The translations under genes and the position numbers were made by a program. Positions 48,127-52,110 of a stretch of DNA of 52,110 nt are shown piece by piece (position 1 is the first letter of the stretch; each line of letters opens with the position of its first letter). The notes under the pieces are model-generated. The model was not told the DNA's origin. It saw only the letters and a list, made by a program, of their open reading frames with translations, and made no database searches. The stretch comes from a virus. The stretch spans positions 1 through 52,110 of IMG/VR virus record IMGVR_UViG_3300009528_000003; one strand, given 5' to 3'.

Positions 48127-48960
48127 ATGGCTTACAAACCACGATGTAGAACAATTCAACCCTCATTTTTTGCTAACTCACAGGTAGCTTCAATGCAGCC
48201 GTTGGCGAGAATAGCTTTTGAGGGGCTTTGGTCAATAGCGGATCGAGAGGGTCGCCTTGAGTACCGGCCAAAAGAAATGAAGCTCTATACCGTACCTTAT
48301 GATGATGTCGAAATTGATGATCTACTCGAAGAAATGCGAAAAGTTGGCCTGATTATTCCGTACATTGTGAATGACCAATCGGTCATATTGATACCTACGT
48401 TCAAAGAACATCAACCTATTCACTGGAACGAAAAAGAGAGTCAACTTCCTGAATATCAAGAGGATAGCTTGGTAGAATCTATTAAGACTCTATCTAAGGG
48501 CTTGCAAGGTCTTGGCAAGAAGGAAGAGGTAAGAGTAAAGGTAAAGGAAAAGGTAAGAGTAAAGGAAAGAGTAAAAGTCAGAAAGAATTTACCAGAACCA
48601 AACCCAGACCATGACAAGGCGATAGAGTATTGGTGCTCCAAATATCTCGACAGGTTCAAGATCAAATACGACTTTCGTGGTGGAAAAGATGGGGATGCCG
48701 TAAAGCGGCTTCTCGCTACTTTCGGGCTGGAGGTATTCTGTCGGATTGTAGATCAGATATTTGTCAGTGACGATCCTTTCTATCGAACTGGCGGCGGGCT
48801 GACCCTGACTGTTCTCAAAGCCAACGCTAATAAGCTGGCACAGGAGATTGTCCGGCAGGATGATGTCTTGGATAGGTTCTCGGAAAAAGGCCGCAAAACA
48901 GTAATCAATATCGCTAAAGTATTACAGGCAAGGAAGAGGCAAGATGCCATCGAGCATTGA
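48127..48960 (+). CDS. Replication initiator, phage O/DnaD-like winged-helix protein
   Basis: 277 aa. The N-terminal half has the pattern of phage replisome organisers: ARIAFEGLWSIADREGRLEY, LKLYTVPYDD-type linker, VEIDDLLEEMRKVGLI and LIPTFKEHQPIHWNEK. A highly repetitive basic linker (RVKVKEKVRVKERVKV, about residues 136-153) joins it to a helical C-terminal domain. The next gene is a possible helicase loader. It would bind the phage origin and recruit host helicase. Confidence 0.7.
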   Translation: MAYKPRCRTIQPSFFANSQVASMQPLARIAFEGLWSIADREGRLEYRPKEMKLYTVPYDDVEIDDLLEEMRKVGLIIPYIVNDQSVILIPTFKEHQPIHWNEKESQLPEYQEDSLVESIKTLSKGLQGLGKKEEVRVKVKEKVRVKERVKVRKNLPEPNPDHDKAIEYWCSKYLDRFKIKYDFRGGKDGDAVKRLLATFGLEVFCRIVDQIFVSDDPFYRTGGGLTLTVLKANANKLAQEIVRQDDVLDRFSEKGRKTVINIAKVLQARKRQDAIEH

Positions 48961-49474
48961 ACAAGTTGGAATTATCCTTTCTGAACTATCTGAAATGTTC
49001 AAAGAGGAACTTTCTCAGGGTCGGATAAACGGATATATTGAGGTTTTGAGGCACTACGACTATGAAGATTTACAGTATGCAGTCAAAGAAATTAGAAGAA
49101 CAAGAATGAGTCACTGGTTTCCCTTGCCAGCCGAGATAATCAACATAATCCACACTGATCGCAGGCCGACATACAAGGCTCTATCGGAGTCTGAGCCAAC
49201 ACCTGAAGATTATGAGCGGGGAAAATATCAGTGTCGCTTTGCGGTTTGGTTGATGGGTAGGGTGAGAACTGGTTCGAGAAAGGTGAGGGTTGCAAGGGGA
49301 CGATACAAAATAAAGGCAACCTATCAAACGGGAACGAATTGGCACAAGAAGGTTGACACAAACGATCCGATTGTAATAAAGAAACTTTGGCTGCAATTCT
49401 TAACAGATCAACAAGCCCCTGATTGGCTGATAGATGAAGCCAGAGCTGACATGCCGGTCGAGGTAGAGAAATGA
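48944..49474 (+). CDS. Possible helicase loader/replication partner (176 aa)
   Basis: It overlaps the initiator by 17 bases, the usual O-P style arrangement. The N-terminus (LSELSEMFKEELSQGRINGY, then YYDLQYAVKEI-type helices and SHWFPLPAEIINIIH) resembles the helical domain of phage loaders ('...FPLPAEI'). No AAA+ Walker motif is present, so any loading would be P-like. Assignment is tentative. Confidence 0.5.
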   Translation: MPSSIEQVGIILSELSEMFKEELSQGRINGYIEVLRHYDYEDLQYAVKEIRRTRMSHWFPLPAEIINIIHTDRRPTYKALSESEPTPEDYERGKYQCRFAVWLMGRVRTGSRKVRVARGRYKIKATYQTGTNWHKKVDTNDPIVIKKLWLQFLTDQQAPDWLIDEARADMPVEVEK

Positions 49475-49680
49475 CTGAGCACAAGAAGCCGACATCTAAA
49501 GCACCAAATCATAGGTGGTCTGGCTGGCCGGGGGCGTGGTGTCTTGACTGTGGATGCGAGGACACAATGGACGATTATGTTTGTGGTAGGGCTATACCCG
49601 AAGATCATCCCGCTTTACAGCCATGTCCTTGTCTTGGTGCTGGTAAACATGACCCGTATCGGAAAAGAGGTGGCGCATGA
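49471..49680 (+). CDS. Cys-rich protein (69 aa)
   Basis: ATGA overlap with the previous gene. CLDCGCED and CPCLGAGKHDPY with another Cys (YVCGRA) suggest a zinc site. No family recognised. Part of the overlapping chain 48944-51701. Confidence 0.6.
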   Translation: MTEHKKPTSKAPNHRWSGWPGAWCLDCGCEDTMDDYVCGRAIPEDHPALQPCPCLGAGKHDPYRKRGGA

Positions 49681-49871
49681 AGACTTGGAGCTTAGATGAA
49701 ATAGAGATGGTAAGGTGGACGATTAACGAGAGATTAGCTGAGTTAGGAGAAAAAGAACGCAAAATTAAGCAGGAGAGAATTGAATTGATACAAGTATTCG
49801 AAAAAACAGAGTTTCAATTTCTTCATCAGATTGATTTAGAAGAAGAGAAAACGAGGGAAGTAGACGTATGA
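49677..49871 (+). CDS. Coiled-coil protein (64 aa)
   Basis: ATGA overlap. Charged helices throughout (EMVRWTINERLAELGEKERK, IKQERIELIQVFEKTE), probably a helical hairpin or dimer. No function seen. Confidence 0.65.
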   Translation: MKTWSLDEIEMVRWTINERLAELGEKERKIKQERIELIQVFEKTEFQFLHQIDLEEEKTREVDV

Positions 49872-50101
49872 GTTTGGATTATCGGGTCGTTAAGCATACC
49901 CTCGGAGATGATGGGTATGTCCATTATGATATTTGTGAGGTCTATCACAAGGGTTACACATTTATTTGGACTGTAGGTGGTAAAGCTCCTATTGGCAGAA
50001 CAGTTGAGGAACTGCGGGCTGACTTGAAAGAGATGTTGAAAGCCCTTGATCTTCCTGTGCTGGAGGAAAAAGGAGATACGCTGGTCGAGGTGGAGAGATG
50101 A
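49868..50101 (+). CDS. Hypothetical small alpha/beta protein (77 aa)
   Basis: ATGA overlap. Pattern YRVVKHTLGDDGYVHYDICE, YTFIWTVGGKAPIG, then a helix EELRADLKEMLKALDLPVL and EKGDTLVEVE, resembling a widespread uncharacterised family in phages and bacteria. No function is known to me. Confidence 0.65.
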   Translation: MSLDYRVVKHTLGDDGYVHYDICEVYHKGYTFIWTVGGKAPIGRTVEELRADLKEMLKALDLPVLEEKGDTLVEVER

Positions 50102-50349
50102 CCGAGCCTAAGACTTGTAAGAACGGATGCAAAACAGATCGGCTTATTATGGGATTCTGTCCTTTATGCTATCAAAGGTCTTATGAATATAAGAAGAAGC
50201 TATTGTCAACGACTCGTGCGCCAAAGAAACAGATGACGAAAGCTCAGGCGAATGCAAGGGCTATGAATTTCAAGTATAAGCCGCATGATATACAAAAGTG
50301 GAGTTATGAAAAGATTATCAGGTTGTGGGATAGGATTGAACTAAAGTAA
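50098..50349 (+). CDS. Cys-containing basic protein (83 aa)
   Basis: ATGA overlap. CKNGCKTDRLIMGFCPLCYQ supplies four Cys as a zinc knuckle; the rest is Lys-rich (YEYKKKLLSTTRAPKKQMTK). A nucleic-acid binding role is plausible. Confidence 0.6.
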   Translation: MTEPKTCKNGCKTDRLIMGFCPLCYQRSYEYKKKLLSTTRAPKKQMTKAQANARAMNFKYKPHDIQKWSYEKIIRLWDRIELK

Positions 50350-50369
50350 ACTTTTGAAAGGAGAATGTG

Positions 50370-50633
50370 ATGGCGACAGACAAATTAACTGAAGGACGGG
50401 AAAAGTATTGGTCAGAGATTGACGATACGAGAAGGATTGAAAGAATGAGACAAGAGGTTAGGCATCTCAAATCTCAAAATAGACAGCTTATTGAAAGTGT
50501 GCGAAGCCTACTTAAACACACACATAAGGACAATACCCCTCCGCTTGTAGAGATAGAACCCGCCTACGGTTCGCAGCTTTCCGGTGGTGGCCTTATTCAA
50601 GTTGGAGCCATAGGTGATGATGTTTATTTCTAA
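50370..50633 (+). CDS. Coiled-coil protein (87 aa)
   Basis: AAAGGAGAATGTG precedes ATG 50370. Residues 10-50 are heptad-like (RIERMRQEVRHLKSQNRQLI), followed by a Gly-rich end. Unknown function. Confidence 0.6.
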   Translation: MATDKLTEGREKYWSEIDDTRRIERMRQEVRHLKSQNRQLIESVRSLLKHTHKDNTPPLVEIEPAYGSQLSGGGLIQVGAIGDDVYF

Positions 50634-50684
50634 GCCGGGGACGGCAAACTGGACATGGATGTCCGCTAAAGTAAGGAGGAAAGT

Positions 50685-50924
50685 ATGAACAGAGACAAGA
50701 ATTGGGTTTGGACTAAGGGGCCATATCACAAGAAGTGGCATTGGGGTAAAGTAACACAGATAAGTCCCACTGGGTTTTCTCGCGTTAAGATTAGCATCCA
50801 CTGTGATCCCTATACTACGGGATTAGTATATACATCGTCACGTCCCATTGCTACTTATCCTCCCATTGCAAACAGATGCAAGAGATGTCAGACGGCATAC
50901 TTGAAGTGGAAGAGAACAGCATGA
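50685..50924 (+). CDS. Hypothetical basic protein (79 aa)
   Basis: AAGGAGGAAAGT precedes ATG 50685. Small beta-rich N-terminal part (WGKVTQISPTGFSRVKISIH) and a C-terminal CKRCQTAYLKWKR knuckle. The preceding spacer contains GGACAT/ATGTCC (50651-50664). Not recognised. Confidence 0.6.
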   Translation: MNRDKNWVWTKGPYHKKWHWGKVTQISPTGFSRVKISIHCDPYTTGLVYTSSRPIATYPPIANRCKRCQTAYLKWKRTA

Positions 50925-50949
50925 GTAGTTCCCGACAGATAGGTGCATC

Positions 50950-51432
50950 ATGGTGATTGGGATTGATCCGGCTCCAGCTAAATCAGCTTTCGTTGTTTGG
51001 ACGGGACAGGATATATTTGAATACGGGATTGAGGACAATGAAGAGATACTAATGGACATTTTACCTTTGCTACACAGCCTTTATCCAAAAATGAGTATGG
51101 CGATTGAAAAGATTGTGTGTCTTGGAATGCCTGTTGGAGCGAGTGTATTTGAGACAGTCTTTTGGACGGGTCGATTTTGTCAGGTTTGGAAACGTAGTTG
51201 GTGTAGGATACTCAGAATGGATGTAAAAATGCACCTATGCCACGACAGCCGGGCGAAGGATTCCAATATCAGGCAGGCACTTATAGACAGGTTTGAACCC
51301 GATCTAAAACCGAAATGCCGGCCAAAGAAGGTGCTCAAGGGGATAAGCAAAGACTGCTGGCAAGCTCTTGCTGTTGCCGTTTATTACTATGATACTCAAC
51401 ACGGAATAGAAAGTAACGAGGTGAAAGGATGA
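50950..51432 (+). CDS. RuvC-like Holliday junction resolvase/RNase H-fold nuclease
   Basis: 160 aa. MVIGIDPAPAKSAFVVWTG gives the first strand with catalytic Asp. AIEKIVCLGMPVGASV gives the second acidic residue. RILRMDVKMHLCH, DSNIRQALIDRF and KDCWQALAVAVYYYD give the last helix with Asp. This is the RuvC/phage resolvase order. It would resolve branched replication intermediates before packaging. Length fits the RuvC family (about 160-175 aa). Confidence 0.75.
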   Translation: MVIGIDPAPAKSAFVVWTGQDIFEYGIEDNEEILMDILPLLHSLYPKMSMAIEKIVCLGMPVGASVFETVFWTGRFCQVWKRSWCRILRMDVKMHLCHDSRAKDSNIRQALIDRFEPDLKPKCRPKKVLKGISKDCWQALAVAVYYYDTQHGIESNEVKG

Positions 51433-51701
51433 ACGAGCGGGATAAAGAACGTATAGCATCTATACGCCGGTCGATCAATGAAGGTGATTGTCCACCTTAT
51501 TGTATTGGGCCGATTACGGATTTGTTTAAGATTATTGATCGTCTCGACAAGCAACCCAATAAAATGCTCGCCCTGTTGGAGCGGTGGGTGGCGATAACTG
51601 AAGTAGACGAATCTGAAATGGACGAGACTGCTACAAAAGAATTTCTTAGTGTGGTCAACGACACCAAGACCCTGCTGAAAGAAGCGAAGGAGGTGAAATA
51701 A
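51429..51701 (+). CDS. Hypothetical acidic protein (90 aa)
   Basis: ATGA overlap with the resolvase. Helical and acidic (FKIIDRLDKQPNKMLALLER, EFLSVVNDTKTLLKEAKEVK). One CPPYC pair is present. Its final codons carry the GGAGGTGA site of the next gene. Not recognised. Confidence 0.65.
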   Translation: MNERDKERIASIRRSINEGDCPPYCIGPITDLFKIIDRLDKQPNKMLALLERWVAITEVDESEMDETATKEFLSVVNDTKTLLKEAKEVK

Positions 51702-51817
51702 TGGTCAAATCAATATGTGGTGATTGTGGTCATGTATTTATGGCGGCTGTGATCTTGAATATGACCAACTGCCCTAAGTGCGGTAGCGCAAATACGTATG
51801 TTGCAACGTGTAAGTAG
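51701..51817 (+). CDS. Mini zinc ribbon (38 aa)
   Basis: CGDCGHVF and CPKCGSAN are two intact zinc knuckles 18 residues apart, a minimal zinc ribbon. AAGGAGGTGAAATA precedes ATG 51701. Similar in size and layout to the one at 41695-41790. Confidence 0.65.
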   Translation: MVKSICGDCGHVFMAAVILNMTNCPKCGSANTYVATCK

Positions 51818-51841
51818 ATCAAATACCAGAGAGGAGATGAG

Positions 51842-52110
51842 ATGATTCGCAACCTAAAGACAGGACGGGTTCTAAAGAACCCTGAGAAGTACATTGAAAA
51901 GCTCCAGCAACGAGTGAAGTTTTTCATTAATCAGAAAGAGTTTTGGCGCAAACGATATGGAAAGGTAATTATACGCTGGAATGAACGCACACACACAACA
52001 TCTCTTAGTAACGGCATTGATCTTATTGAGATCAATGTTGGGGATGTTATAGCTAACATAGGTAAGGTCACAAGTGTTAAGGCATCGAAATGTGATGGCG
52101 GCAATGAAGA
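51842..52110 (+). CDS. 5' part of the gene spanning the contig join
   Basis: AGAGGAGATG leads ATG 51842. The window holds 89 codons; collapsing the 123-bp overlap continues the same frame to the stop at 181 for a 108-aa protein. The N-terminal half is basic and helical (KYIEKLQQRVKFFINQKEFW). Function unknown. Confidence 0.7.
   Translation, partial: MIRNLKTGRVLKNPEKYIEKLQQRVKFFINQKEFWRKRYGKVIIRWNERTHTTSLSNGIDLIEINVGDVIANIGKVTSVKASKCDGGNE
51988..52110. repeat. Right copy of 123-bp terminal direct repeat
   Basis: Identical to 1-123. See the left copy for interpretation. It lies inside the coding frame of the joining gene. Confidence 0.95.

Noticed and set aside
1-52110. CRISPR array or insertion sequence
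   Set aside because: I saw no regularly spaced repeat series and no transposase. The only mobile genes are the integrase and two HNH-AP2 endonucleases.

Overview
The window is one complete, circularly closed genome of a temperate tailed bacteriophage of podovirus type. The first 123 bases recur exactly as the last 123 (1-123 = 51988-52110), so about 51,987 bases are unique and one gene runs across the join. Phage identity rests on a contiguous packaging and head block (small and large terminase, portal, scaffold, major capsid), neck/tail genes without tape-measure or sheath genes, a tail fibre, an M15-type endolysin, a tyrosine integrase beside a tRNA-derived attachment site, and an XRE repressor. 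The host cannot be named from sequence. It is very probably a diderm bacterium, because the phage encodes two secreted proteins that look like outer-membrane barrels. It uses a standard Shine-Dalgarno system: the leader at 14064-14074 matches the full anti-SD.

Layout. (1) 294-5360 is a leftward set of small accessory genes (zinc ribbons, small coiled coils, one membrane peptide). It is interrupted by a regulatory/possible origin region (2386-2962) with two tandem palindromes, and by a roughly 500-base hairpin-rich stretch without a gene (3612-4123). (2) 5547-7271 is a short rightward pre-late block with a Fis-type helix-turn-helix protein. It leads into a palindrome-rich operator region (7314-7405). 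(3) 7420-35870 is the late block: terminase, portal, scaffold, capsid, neck/tail, three likely internal virion proteins (one of 1546 aa with a zincin HExxH motif), a 1672-aa tail fibre, lysis genes and small membrane proteins. It ends at a strong terminator (35911-35957). (4) 35957-36650 is a separately promoted two-gene unit with an ADP-ribosyltransferase-like protein. (5) 36651-39553 is the lysogeny region: arm-type repeats, a near-perfect chromosomal parS site, an attP core identical to a tRNA-Leu-type 3' end, integrase, a secreted barrel-like protein and the repressor, all leftward. (6) 39721 through the end and across the join to 181 is the rightward early operon: an AbrB-like candidate Cro, two HNH-AP2 homing endonucleases, many tightly overlapping small genes, a Gam/Gp157-like protein, a candidate annealing protein, a Lar-like protein, a frameshifted DNA methyltransferase, a replication initiator with a possible helicase loader, and a RuvC-like nuclease. 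A strong hairpin terminator (248-281) separates it from the converging leftward genes.

The most unusual feature is that the outward-facing virion proteins (second neck protein, the 844-aa tail protein, a 233-aa virion protein, the tail fibre and a fibre-associated protein) begin with Sec signal peptides. The terminase, portal, scaffold, capsid and internal proteins do not. This suggests that tails may be built at or across the inner membrane. The second is the host-type parS element 33 bases from attP in a genome with no recognisable ParA or ParB.
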